From NCBI RefSeq assembly GCF_000425485.1, contig NZ_AUDN01000007.1, positions 62,001 through 126,000 of the forward strand: a stretch of 64,000 nt of DNA, in the 5' to 3' direction. The notes beneath the pieces are model-generated. The model saw nothing but the letters and a program-made list of their open reading frames with translations. It was not told the origin of the DNA and did not search any database. Source of the DNA: Flavobacterium tegetincola DSM 22377 (GTDB lineage Bacteria; Bacteroidota; Bacteroidia; Flavobacteriales; Flavobacteriaceae). The position numbers were made by a program, and so were the translations under genes. Shown one piece after another: positions 18,683 through 26,774 of this stretch. Positions within the stretch are counted from its first letter, which is position 1, and each line of letters opens with the position of its first letter.

Positions 18683-19336
18683 ATGAAGATATTTACACTA
18701 TTTATCCTACTGATTTTTACACTAATTGCCTGTAACGAAGAGAAAAAGCCAACTGCAGTTGATAATGTAGTAGAAGTGGGACAAGTTAAAGACGCAACCT
18801 ACGATGGGGCAGAAGTTGAAGAGGCATCTAGCGCTTCCACACAAGATACTTTTGCAGCAGAATCAGCAGATAATGATGAAGCATCAGAAGATGATAGTAC
18901 TGCTCATGACAGTATCAATTTTGAAAAATATGCCGTTGAAGTTCAAAAAGTCGTTCAAAAAGCACCACTTGATTTCAGTAGTTATCCTGATGCAAAATTT
19001 TTTAGAACTCGAATTATTGACGGTTATAAAAGTAATGAAATTGATTTTGGTGGACACTATATCGGAACCATTTTTGGCTGTGGTGCAAGTTGTATTATGG
19101 GATTTATGGTTGATGTGAGAGACGGGAAAGTATATGATTTGCCTTTGGGCGAACAAAACATGTGTATGTGGGATTTAGGTAAAGCTATAAGTAATCCTGA
19201 CAGCCGATTATTTATTTCATCGATTTGTAAAAAAGACGAAGAGAGCCAAACTCCTTATTACATTGCCTATGTGTGGAATGAAGAAAACAAGGTTTTTGAA
19301 ATCGTAAGTACTGATGAATTTATAATAAAGAACTAA
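18683..19336 (+). CDS. Lipoprotein with GGHY/GCG-C domain
   Basis: I start this 217-aa protein at ATG 18683, which gives a good lipoprotein signal (LIFTLIACNEE). A long acidic, low-complexity linker (about 30-80, rich in Glu, Asp, Ser, Ala) leads to a C-terminal domain with FRTRIIDG, FGGHYIGTIFGCGASCIMGFMVD and GKVYDLPLG. This pattern recurs in uncharacterised bacterial proteins (FAGHY...WGCG..C...D..TGKV). The two cysteines may form a disulfide. Function unknown. Confidence 0.78.
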   Translation: MKIFTLFILLIFTLIACNEEKKPTAVDNVVEVGQVKDATYDGAEVEEASSASTQDTFAAESADNDEASEDDSTAHDSINFEKYAVEVQKVVQKAPLDFSSYPDAKFFRTRIIDGYKSNEIDFGGHYIGTIFGCGASCIMGFMVDVRDGKVYDLPLGEQNMCMWDLGKAISNPDSRLFISSICKKDEESQTPYYIAYVWNEENKVFEIVSTDEFIIKN

Positions 19337-19376
19337 TTTTAGTTGACTTAAAGCAATGCGAAATGTATAATAACTT

Positions 19377-20444
19377 ATGACAATTATTTTTCTACTTTTA
19401 ATCGTAATTTCCTTTTTTGGTTATGTAATTTTCAAAAAATCACGTCCAAATGTCCAACTTTCAGTAAAGATTTCTGAATTCATACTTGTCGTTTGTACCA
19501 TTTTATCTTTCGCATTATTCGCTTTTTCCTGGATGGTCAACTCGGCTGATTATTATACAGCCATTGATATTGTGGATGGTGGCTACACGCCAATTGCTTC
19601 GGCTCACGTTCTTACATTGCTTGTGTTTTTTACGTTGTCTTGGTGTGGAATTATTGCATTACGGGTTCGCGGAAATAAATTGCCACCCTTAGTATTTGTA
19701 CTCGCAATTATTTTTATTTTAATAGGTTGTTTTATAAGTGTCGCCTTTTTATTGCAGTTGATTACCAATAAAGAACCAGCTAAAATGGGTATGGTGTTTT
19801 CCATTCTGCCTATCTTTTACCTCATAATTTCTATTTCTTTGTTAGTGAAGATCGCTGAAACTGAAGGTGAATTGGCATCTGAAAAAACGTACAGTAATTC
19901 ATTTCTCAATGCTTTAAATTCATTTATGGCGAAAAGCAAAGACAAACCGTTCTTGATTTTACTGCTTTGCATTCCAGTTTTTATTATAATTGTAGCAATT
20001 TTAATGCTGTTTGGCCAGGATTACAATTCAATTACTAAAGTTTTTACTGAAACCACGGCTTGGAATTTTTCGCAACAATCGCATCCACCGTTTTTAGATC
20101 ACAAAGGCCATTACTTGTGTACAGTGGCTATTTGTGGTGATGCTGCTGTGGTAAAGCCGCTGCGTTTGGGAAAAAGACACGGTTGTGAAATAGTGGTAAA
20201 CAGACAACTACTAATTGCCAATGCTTTTGAGGAATTGATTCAAGAACGTTCGCCAAAGTTGCATAAATGGATTCGCAACTGCTACGATACTTACGGCTAT
20301 CCACTTTCTAAAAAGATTACAACCGCAGCACGTTCTAACTTGGTTTACCGATTAATGAAACCTTTAGAGTATTTATTTCTCACTGTTTTATATTTATGTT
20401 GTAGCAAACCAGAGGAGAAGATTAATAAACAATATGCCATTTAG
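19377..20444 (+). CDS. Polytopic membrane protein, DUF6688-like
   Basis: This 355-aa protein has about six hydrophobic helices in its first 215 residues, then a soluble domain with SHPPFLDHKGHYLCTVAICGD, VVKPLRLGKRHGCEIVVNRQLLIANAFEE and a C-terminal hydrophobic stretch. I recall this HPPFLDHKGHYLCTVA / RHG..I.VNRQL.IANAFE pattern from the family called DUF6688, common in Flavobacteriia; the name should be checked. Function unknown. It follows the lipoprotein gene by 40 bases, so co-transcription is plausible. Confidence 0.8.
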   Translation: MTIIFLLLIVISFFGYVIFKKSRPNVQLSVKISEFILVVCTILSFALFAFSWMVNSADYYTAIDIVDGGYTPIASAHVLTLLVFFTLSWCGIIALRVRGNKLPPLVFVLAIIFILIGCFISVAFLLQLITNKEPAKMGMVFSILPIFYLIISISLLVKIAETEGELASEKTYSNSFLNALNSFMAKSKDKPFLILLLCIPVFIIIVAILMLFGQDYNSITKVFTETTAWNFSQQSHPPFLDHKGHYLCTVAICGDAAVVKPLRLGKRHGCEIVVNRQLLIANAFEELIQERSPKLHKWIRNCYDTYGYPLSKKITTAARSNLVYRLMKPLEYLFLTVLYLCCSKPEEKINKQYAI

Positions 20445-20453
20445 AGTCGATTT

Positions 20454-20547
20454 TTGCGTTAAGGATTGTAAGGGTTTAGTACCGATTTTTCATCGGTACC
20501 GAAGCGCTAGCGAAGCCCTGAAAAGCCTGACCCTTGGGTAACGCCCA
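20454..20547. repeat. Interspersed palindromic repeat R1
   Basis: The element runs from TGCGTTAAGG to CCCTTGGGTAACGCCCA and contains a nested hairpin (GTACCGAT at 20479-20486 with ATCGGTAC at 20492-20499) inside AGGG...CCCT arms. Its two outer ends match, in inverted orientation, those of R2 at 23152-23237. It is non-coding and lies just after the DUF6688-like gene. Confidence 0.75.
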
Positions 20548-20741
20548 GAATGTTAAATTACTGCATTTGATGATTTTAAATACTCCCAAAAATTGACTTT
20601 AAGCTACACTATAACCTGGTTTATATTAAATGTAAGATTTTACACTGAAGTCTTAAAAAACAATAATGGAATTTATTGTAAATAGTAAGCGTTAATTTAG
20701 ATCAAATAATCAATTTTTCATAGATAATTAAATATATTCGT

Positions 20742-21512
20742 ATGATGAAAACAACCTATAAAATCCTGTCCTTTATGCTGATGCTTTTTTTATCTGTATC
20801 AGTTTATGCGCAAATACCGGAAGAAATTAAATGGGAATATTTAAAGAAGACTTACGCCAAGGACAGCACTGCTTTACAACTAACCTTAAACGGAAAAAGT
20901 CTAAATGGTGCGTATAAAATTCCATTGGATGAAGATTCCTACGCACTTTATACTATTAAAAACGGAATGATTACTGGCGAGGCGTTTTGGTATACAAACG
21001 GAGGAACTTTAGAATGCAAACTTCTGTATAAACGGGGAGTTCGCAATGGTTTAAAAGAGAATTACGATCAGAATGGAAAAGTTTGGCTTCGACAAGAGTT
21101 TAAAGATGGCAGACAAGATGGCTTAAGTGAAATGTACAGCAATGGGCAACTCAATACTAAATCGGAGTATAAAAAAGGTAAAAAATACGGTAAGCAAATT
21201 AGCTACAGCAGTGGGAAAATACTATCAGAAACAGAATATAAAGACAATTTGAGAGAAGGTATTAGTAAAACGTATGATTTCCAAGGCAACTTAATTTCAG
21301 AAATTAGTTATAAGCAAGACCGGCAAGATGGTTTATCAGTTATGTACGCTATGGGAAAAAGGAATATGGATTTTATGTTTGTAGCTGGTAAAAAACATGG
21401 AATTGGCCACATGTATAAGCCGGATGGTTCGGTTATTTTTACGAGTTATTATCTTAATGGCGAAAAAGTTTCAGAGAACGACTATCAGTTATATATTAAC
21501 GATACTAAATAA
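20742..21512 (+). CDS. Secreted YwqK/MORN-repeat protein
   Basis: This 256-aa protein has a signal peptide ending in VYAQ (about residue 24) and at least six MORN-like repeats of the form G.....Y..NG.L......K.G...G (for example REGISKTYDFQGNLISEISYKQ). The family is often labelled YwqK antitoxin, but no toxin gene is adjacent, and in Bacteroidota such proteins are usually solitary and exported. It probably acts as a repeat scaffold in the periplasm or outer membrane; a real antitoxin role is doubtful. Confidence 0.85.
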   Translation: MMKTTYKILSFMLMLFLSVSVYAQIPEEIKWEYLKKTYAKDSTALQLTLNGKSLNGAYKIPLDEDSYALYTIKNGMITGEAFWYTNGGTLECKLLYKRGVRNGLKENYDQNGKVWLRQEFKDGRQDGLSEMYSNGQLNTKSEYKKGKKYGKQISYSSGKILSETEYKDNLREGISKTYDFQGNLISEISYKQDRQDGLSVMYAMGKRNMDFMFVAGKKHGIGHMYKPDGSVIFTSYYLNGEKVSENDYQLYINDTK

Positions 21513-21784
21513 TATTTAGATCCCATGTACTTCAATTTTACCAAAAATAAAAATTTGATGGGTAGTTGAGGAAATTTGCAACACGTTGAATCTCAGTTTC
21601 AGCGATGTCGAAAAATAGGGAACTTGCAGTTGAAATAATTTTTAAGCATGTCATCGTGGATGCATTTTTCAATAAAGAAGTTAAGATGCAACATTTTATT
21701 AGCAGAGTTACAGTACATAGTCACTGTCGCTTTTTTTTGTTACAATTAGCGCAAGACAATTGAATTTCATTATTTAAATATTAA

Positions 21785-22894
21785 ATGAAAAGAATGTTCG
21801 TATTTATAGTCCTTTCAGCAGTGATTCTTTTTTTATTGGAATGCTGTACTACATTCAACATATCGCCGAAATTACTGATTAACAAGTCCCAGTATATCCA
21901 ATTTCCAGAATTGAGCGATGGTTTGGAATGGGGTACATTTAAGATGGAACGGGTTTCTGAAACAGTCAATGTCAATGTACGTTATTTTCCAGAAAATAAT
22001 TTTTTCATGGTCAACAATTACCAAGGAGAGGTATTTAATCCAATAAAAATAGATCATTTAGGCAAAACAATTTTTCAACTGCATCTGCCTAAAAGTGATG
22101 CTTTTCATCTGATTGATGACAACAACAGTTTCATTATAGGAGAAAATTCGGTCTATAATTTTGCTGAAGATCACCCAACTGCAGTGTCTTTTAGCACTAT
22201 TTTAAACAAAGAAAATACGTTAACTTCAGAAGAATGGATTCAAATATTTGAATCGCATTACCAAAAAGCAGAAATCGTTTTATATGGTTGGGTAACCGAT
22301 TTAGAAAGTGCAAATTGTGTTTACTTCCAAACTGCAGGTAAATGGACCAAACTTTACACATTTTCACATTCTGGTCCAAGCTTTATTTATTCACAAGGTT
22401 CAAAAATAAAGTGTAAAATTAAAAAGAAGGAAGTTCCTGAAAAAGTTCGTGAAGTTCACTTTTTAAAGGATGTAGCTAGAGAAAGCTATTCTAATGAGCA
22501 TCGTTTTACCGATTCTTATAGTACGCCTTTTAACACAGATCAGTCATTTTTCCCTGATCAGTCACTGCATTACAAAATGGCTGGAGCTATTAATATGCTT
22601 GCCTTTTCAAAAGAAAATTCCAGTTCTGACGGATACAATATTGGCATACCTACACTATTTTACGGTACCGCTTTTTATGAAATGAATTTTGACGGAGCTG
22701 TTTTACATTTTAAAAACAATGCCATCAAGTCTGTTGGAATTGGTGAAAAGGTGCAATCTGAAACTTATATTTTTGCGCTACCTGAAAAGTTCTTGAATAG
22801 GAGTAAAGTTTCTTTTCTTACGTACGATTACGGGATAAATAAGCATAAAAATGGAAAGGAAGGCGTTTATGTCATTCGCAGAAAAGGCAATTAG
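21785..22894 (+). CDS. Putative lipoprotein of unknown function
   Basis: This 369-aa protein has an N-terminal signal with a possible lipobox (LLECC, Cys20 or 21). The remainder is a mixed alpha/beta soluble protein with no repeated motif I recognise. It lies 272 bases after the YwqK-like gene with no visible terminator, and may be monocistronic. No function assigned. Confidence 0.7.
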   Translation: MKRMFVFIVLSAVILFLLECCTTFNISPKLLINKSQYIQFPELSDGLEWGTFKMERVSETVNVNVRYFPENNFFMVNNYQGEVFNPIKIDHLGKTIFQLHLPKSDAFHLIDDNNSFIIGENSVYNFAEDHPTAVSFSTILNKENTLTSEEWIQIFESHYQKAEIVLYGWVTDLESANCVYFQTAGKWTKLYTFSHSGPSFIYSQGSKIKCKIKKKEVPEKVREVHFLKDVARESYSNEHRFTDSYSTPFNTDQSFFPDQSLHYKMAGAINMLAFSKENSSSDGYNIGIPTLFYGTAFYEMNFDGAVLHFKNNAIKSVGIGEKVQSETYIFALPEKFLNRSKVSFLTYDYGINKHKNGKEGVYVIRRKGN

Positions 22895-23276
22895 TAGGAC
22901 TCTCTAATTTTTAACAGCATTTAAAAATATGTAGAAGCGATTTGTTGCGTTTTTTTATTTAAAATTGCGCTGCTGATTTAATGATTCCGAACGTGTCTAG
23001 TAGTACCAGAAAAATCAACTTCACAAACCTTACAAATCTAAATCAGCTTAATGGTTTTCCCGCCTCATCTTTTATTTGACCGTTGCTACAATTTGAATAA
23101 AATAGAGCGGTAAATAAAATTACTACATAGTTCATGTTTATGTTGTTAATTTGGGCGTTCCCCAAGGGTCGGGCTATTCACTAAATCTTTTTTATGAAAA
23201 ATAAAAAAGGATATCGTTCCTATCCCTAACGCAAAATCGTTGAACGAGGAAATTATACTTTTTAATGCCATTACAA
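22895..23276. other. Convergent intergenic region holding repeat R2
   Basis: This region separates convergent genes. Apart from R2 (23152-23237) I see no gene or strong terminator. Confidence 0.5.
23152..23237. repeat. Interspersed palindromic repeat R2
   Basis: The element runs from TGGGCGTTCCCCAAGGGTC to CCCTAACGCAAAA. A central 9-bp hairpin (CTTTTTTAT 23187-23195 with ATAAAAAAG 23201-23209) sits between CTAAAT and GGATATCGTTCC. The reverse complement shares its ends with R1, and its core (CTAAATCTTTTT ... AAAAAGGATA) is shared with R3. Confidence 0.8.
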
Positions 23277-24119
23277 TCATTGAAGTGTCTCTACTATAGC
23301 ATCAAATTTATTGGCTTTCGCAATTTCAATAGGCAATCTACCATAAGAGAGATCATCACCACAATCAAAGGTTTCTGGTTTGTTTTTATCTGCACCTTTC
23401 TTCAATAAGTATTTAACCATAGCCAAATTATTCTCTTTTATGGCAATTATTAGTGCCGATGTTCCATCGCATTCGTTAGAAGATAGCTCGTCCTTTGACA
23501 GTTTTAAAGCATTAAGTACTTCATAATCTGATCTTCGTACCGCTTCGTAAAATACCCATAACTTACCTCTAATATCTCCCGAATTTTGGTCCGCACCTTT
23601 TAACAATACATATTTTGCACCTTCATAAAACTGATAAAAACCTGCAGTATTAAACGAACCATTGTCTTTATAAGCACACCCTTTTTCAATGAGATATTTC
23701 AGGATTTCCAATCTCTTATGTTCGGCGGCGGCCAAAACTAGATTTTCTTCCTTATCGTTAATGGTGGCTCCTTTGTTCACCAGCAATTTTAATAAACTTA
23801 AATTGTCCGAAGTTCGAATCACTGCTTCTACAGGTGATATTTTGTTCTTGGGTTGAAAGTTTGCGGGAAATGTTGTTTCTAGCATTTCCGCAACTTTGTC
23901 GGTGTTATTATCGGAAATGGCGTCATAAAATTCATTGACAATTTGCCATGTTGGTTCAGAATGATTCCACTCGCTTGTTTGATTTAGAGCAGGAGGTTGC
24001 ACATCGTCCAATTGTATCCGATCAATTTTCTGATTTTCTTCGACTTTGTCAATGCAAGAAGTAAAAGAAAATACAAGTAGTAGAAATGTTAATAAAACCT
24101 TCAGTTGTAGTTTATTCAT
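23277..24119 (-). CDS. Ankyrin-repeat lipoprotein
   Basis: This 280-aa protein has a lipoprotein signal (LLLVFSFTSCIDK, Cys about 22) and four or more ankyrin-like units (DNLSLLKLLVNKGATINDKEEN, HKRLEILKYLIEKG, GTSALIIAIKENNLAMVKYLLKKGADKNKPE). It is probably anchored in a membrane facing the periplasm and binds a protein partner. It is the last of three closely spaced minus-strand genes encoding exported proteins; the gap to the upstream gene is 6 bases. Confidence 0.87.
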   Translation of the reverse strand: MNKLQLKVLLTFLLLVFSFTSCIDKVEENQKIDRIQLDDVQPPALNQTSEWNHSEPTWQIVNEFYDAISDNNTDKVAEMLETTFPANFQPKNKISPVEAVIRTSDNLSLLKLLVNKGATINDKEENLVLAAAEHKRLEILKYLIEKGCAYKDNGSFNTAGFYQFYEGAKYVLLKGADQNSGDIRGKLWVFYEAVRRSDYEVLNALKLSKDELSSNECDGTSALIIAIKENNLAMVKYLLKKGADKNKPETFDCGDDLSYGRLPIEIAKANKFDAIVETLQ

Positions 24120-24125
24120 AGCTGT

Positions 24126-24899
24126 TTAATCAATCATTGTTTTCTCAAAATAATCCACTATCGTTTCTTGAAAATCGATAAGTGTTTGTTTTTCAGTTTT
24201 TGTTATTTTTCCTTTGCTGTAAATTTCATACTTCCCATTTTCATTGTCGATTGCTAACCAAATTATTCCGCTTTCAATTTTTCCCAACGCGTTCGTTTTT
24301 AAATAACCGCTCATTATGGGTTGATTTTTCCTTGCATAGCTACCCAAAAAAACCTTCAACAACGCATCTTCTTGTGAAAAGAATGCGGCAATGGATTCAA
24401 AAACAGCATCAATATTATTTAAATCTGTAGAAATAGTTAAGCGTGCAAAAAGTTTATATGTTTTATCAAAATCATAGTTCATAGTAGCATCTAACTCCGT
24501 TTTACCAACGTAACTTTCAACTTTGCCCTTTACGATTTGGTTTGAAATGGTGCTGCTTTTCGGCAGATTTTCGAGGTCAAAAGCAATCGCTTCTGTAGAG
24601 GAAACCATTTTTTCATTGTAGAAAAGTGTTCTAACTAAATACTTATTATTGAGTGTGATTTTAATAACAGCATTTGGTTCTTGGGCATTGGTAATCACAA
24701 TCTGATCATTCACTTTAGTAAATGTAAGCGCATTTCCATAATTAACCGCAAACAGTTCCACCACCATACTTTCCAATGTAGCGCCAATATAGTTTTTAGT
24801 GGTCTGACCACTTTCAATTTCAACAGTGGTGGATTGTTTAATTTGTGCAAAAGAGGATGAGCTCATAAATAGTAAAATAATAAAAAGTATGTTTTTCAT
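24126..24899 (-). CDS. Secreted protein of unknown function
   Basis: This 257-aa protein begins with a signal peptide ending in SFAQ (about residue 19). The rest is a predicted beta-rich soluble protein without a recognised domain. It lies between two lipoprotein genes in an apparent operon (gaps 19 and 6 bases), so it may form an envelope complex with them. I cannot name a function. Confidence 0.72.
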   Translation of the reverse strand: MKNILFIILLFMSSSSFAQIKQSTTVEIESGQTTKNYIGATLESMVVELFAVNYGNALTFTKVNDQIVITNAQEPNAVIKITLNNKYLVRTLFYNEKMVSSTEAIAFDLENLPKSSTISNQIVKGKVESYVGKTELDATMNYDFDKTYKLFARLTISTDLNNIDAVFESIAAFFSQEDALLKVFLGSYARKNQPIMSGYLKTNALGKIESGIIWLAIDNENGKYEIYSKGKITKTEKQTLIDFQETIVDYFEKTMID

Positions 24900-24918
24900 A
24901 TCGTGCCAATTTCTGTAA

Positions 24919-25560
24919 TTAGTGATGTAACTGTGGCTCTTTTAAAACCGTTATTTTGTTTTTTATCAAGCCTTTCTTATCAATAGTAACTAGCCATTGT
25001 TCATGTCCAATAACTCCAATCTCGTCCTGGCTATTTTTAATGAAACCCCAATCTACTTTATCAAAATTAATTTGCTTACTGTTTATAATTTTCATTTTAA
25101 TAGTATGACTCGTAACGTTAAAATCAGTTGCTGTACCGACGTATAACTTATCAATAAGGTTCAGCTTTTTACCGTGGGTACAAAGGAACATTTGTGCAGA
25201 AACGGCACTGTTGTAAAGCATTCCGACAACAATTCCTTCACCCGGATTCAAATCCAATTTTTCTGCACTTACATGTCCTAACGCCTTTATTGTATCTGTA
25301 ATTTTGGGATAGTAATCGTTCAAATTCGCTTGACTTAATTTTCCATAAATAGGTAATTTTCCAATCTCTTTATTAATAGTGTCAATTGATGTTATCTTAT
25401 TGTTATTATTATAGTTATGAACGCTAACTTGAAGTGAATCAGTAATTGTTGCTTCTCTTGTATCCTGCTGATATTTATCCACTTTACAACTGATAAATAG
25501 TAGAAATACAATTGCAGTATAAAATGATATATTTAATTTTTTCAACTCGTTTGCAGTCAT
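24919..25560 (-). CDS. Lipoprotein of unknown function
   Basis: This 213-aa protein has a lipobox-type signal (VFLLFISCKVD, Cys about 26). A later segment with GEGIVVGMLYNSAVSAQMFLCTHGKKL precedes a C-terminal domain ending in DKKGLIKNKITVLKEPQ. No family is recognised. It is the first gene of the three-gene exported-protein unit; promoter signals should lie in the 25561-25700 region. Confidence 0.7.
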   Translation of the reverse strand: MTANELKKLNISFYTAIVFLLFISCKVDKYQQDTREATITDSLQVSVHNYNNNNKITSIDTINKEIGKLPIYGKLSQANLNDYYPKITDTIKALGHVSAEKLDLNPGEGIVVGMLYNSAVSAQMFLCTHGKKLNLIDKLYVGTATDFNVTSHTIKMKIINSKQINFDKVDWGFIKNSQDEIGVIGHEQWLVTIDKKGLIKNKITVLKEPQLHH

Positions 25561-26045
25561 TTTACATTTATATTTCTCCTCATTCTATTTTTTTAATGCT
25601 AGGTTAATTTATTTAAAAGTTCCACAGTTCATTATCCTTTTTCTAAAATTGTAAGATTATTTTTAGTTCTCATCAACCACATTTTGATATCGAAAATAAT
25701 TACGATTAATTATTTCTAGTGGTTAATGGAAATCCTAATTGAGTTGACATTTTATAACCTTCAGTCGTCGCTTTATTGTTACCACAATTCTTGTGAAGAT
25801 ATAAATTTTTTTTCATCTTCAAAATTTTAGTTTACACTAATGTACCATCCGTTTTAATCTAATTGAGCATTAATTTAAATCTACTTTTTACTATTGGCTG
25901 CTGAAAGCGAATCATGTGTTGAGGAGATGTTATTTGCCATTATTATACCTCTAAATGAACAACAAAAAAATGCAGAAATCCGTGATAAAAACGAACACTT
26001 GGATGCATATTTTTTGGCAACTCCTATTTTTTTCTATCTTTGAAC
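25561..26045. other. Divergent promoter region
   Basis: This 485-base AT-rich spacer lies between the minus-strand lipoprotein unit and the plus-strand lipid operon. I see no gene in it; the plus-strand promoter is at its right edge (26014-26042). Confidence 0.55.
26014..26042 (+). promoter_or_regulatory. Promoter of the hydroxylase/KAS III operon
   Basis: TTG (26014-26016), an 18-base spacer and TATCTTTG (26035-26042) fit the Bacteroidota TTTG / TAnnTTTG pattern. The ATG at 26046 starts 3 bases after the box, implying a leaderless or nearly leaderless message. Confidence 0.55.
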
Positions 26046-26774
26046 ATGATGAAGATTATTTCGGAAGTTGTATTTGCTAATTGGTACCACGCTTTTATAG
26101 CGATGTTTCTGTTTTTTAATTTCATTTATTGGGTATTTTCATTCCTTGCAAAGGTTATTTTTAATTATTTTGAAACTAAAAATAAGGTAGCCAAAGTCGA
26201 TAATCACTTTCTTTATCCTGGACAGCAAAAAAAAGAAATCCTTCAATCCATTCGCTCGATCTTCATTTTTAGTTTGCAGGCAATAGTTTTACAGCAAGGA
26301 ATAGTACGAGGTTGGTTCCATATTCAGACAGATATGAATTGGTGGGTTGTGCTTCAAATAAGTGTTTTATTTTTATGGAATGAGATTCATTTTTACTTGT
26401 GCCACACGCTATTGCATACTAAATTTATGATGCGGAATTTTCACCATGTGCATCATCATTCAAAAGAGCCTACTGTTTTTTCTACTTTTAGTTTTCATTG
26501 GATCGAAGCTTTTTTGTTAGGGACTGTAGTGTTTTTCCCGTTAATGTTATATCCATTTCAGCTGTTGGCAATACTATCTTTGCCGATTATGAGTTTACTT
26601 ATTAACTTATTGGGCCATTGCAATTATGATTTATTTAGCCAATACCATTCAAGTCATATCCTCAAATTTTCTTACCGTCACAGCATGCATCACAAAGGTG
26701 GGAAAGGTAATTTAGGATTTTTATTACCTTGGCTCGACCAATTTTTTAAAACCACAGCAAAACAGGATAAATGA
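26046..26774 (+). CDS. Fatty acid hydroxylase/sterol desaturase-family enzyme
   Basis: This 242-aa membrane protein has the three histidine clusters of diiron membrane hydroxylases: HTLLH, HHVHHHSKEP and HSMHH near the C-terminus. Hydrophobic helices lie between them. I start at ATG 26046 (26049 is also possible) rather than the upstream TTG. The enzyme should hydroxylate or desaturate a lipid chain at the membrane using O2. Its TGA overlaps the ATG of the KAS III fusion (ATGA), so the substrate is likely a product of that synthase (inference). Confidence 0.9.
   Translation: MMKIISEVVFANWYHAFIAMFLFFNFIYWVFSFLAKVIFNYFETKNKVAKVDNHFLYPGQQKKEILQSIRSIFIFSLQAIVLQQGIVRGWFHIQTDMNWWVVLQISVLFLWNEIHFYLCHTLLHTKFMMRNFHHVHHHSKEPTVFSTFSFHWIEAFLLGTVVFFPLMLYPFQLLAILSLPIMSLLINLLGHCNYDLFSQYHSSHILKFSYRHSMHHKGGKGNLGFLLPWLDQFFKTTAKQDK

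Noticed and set aside
20742..21512. Real antitoxin function for the YwqK-like protein
   Set aside because: The protein is exported and no toxin gene is adjacent; the label comes from the repeat family only.
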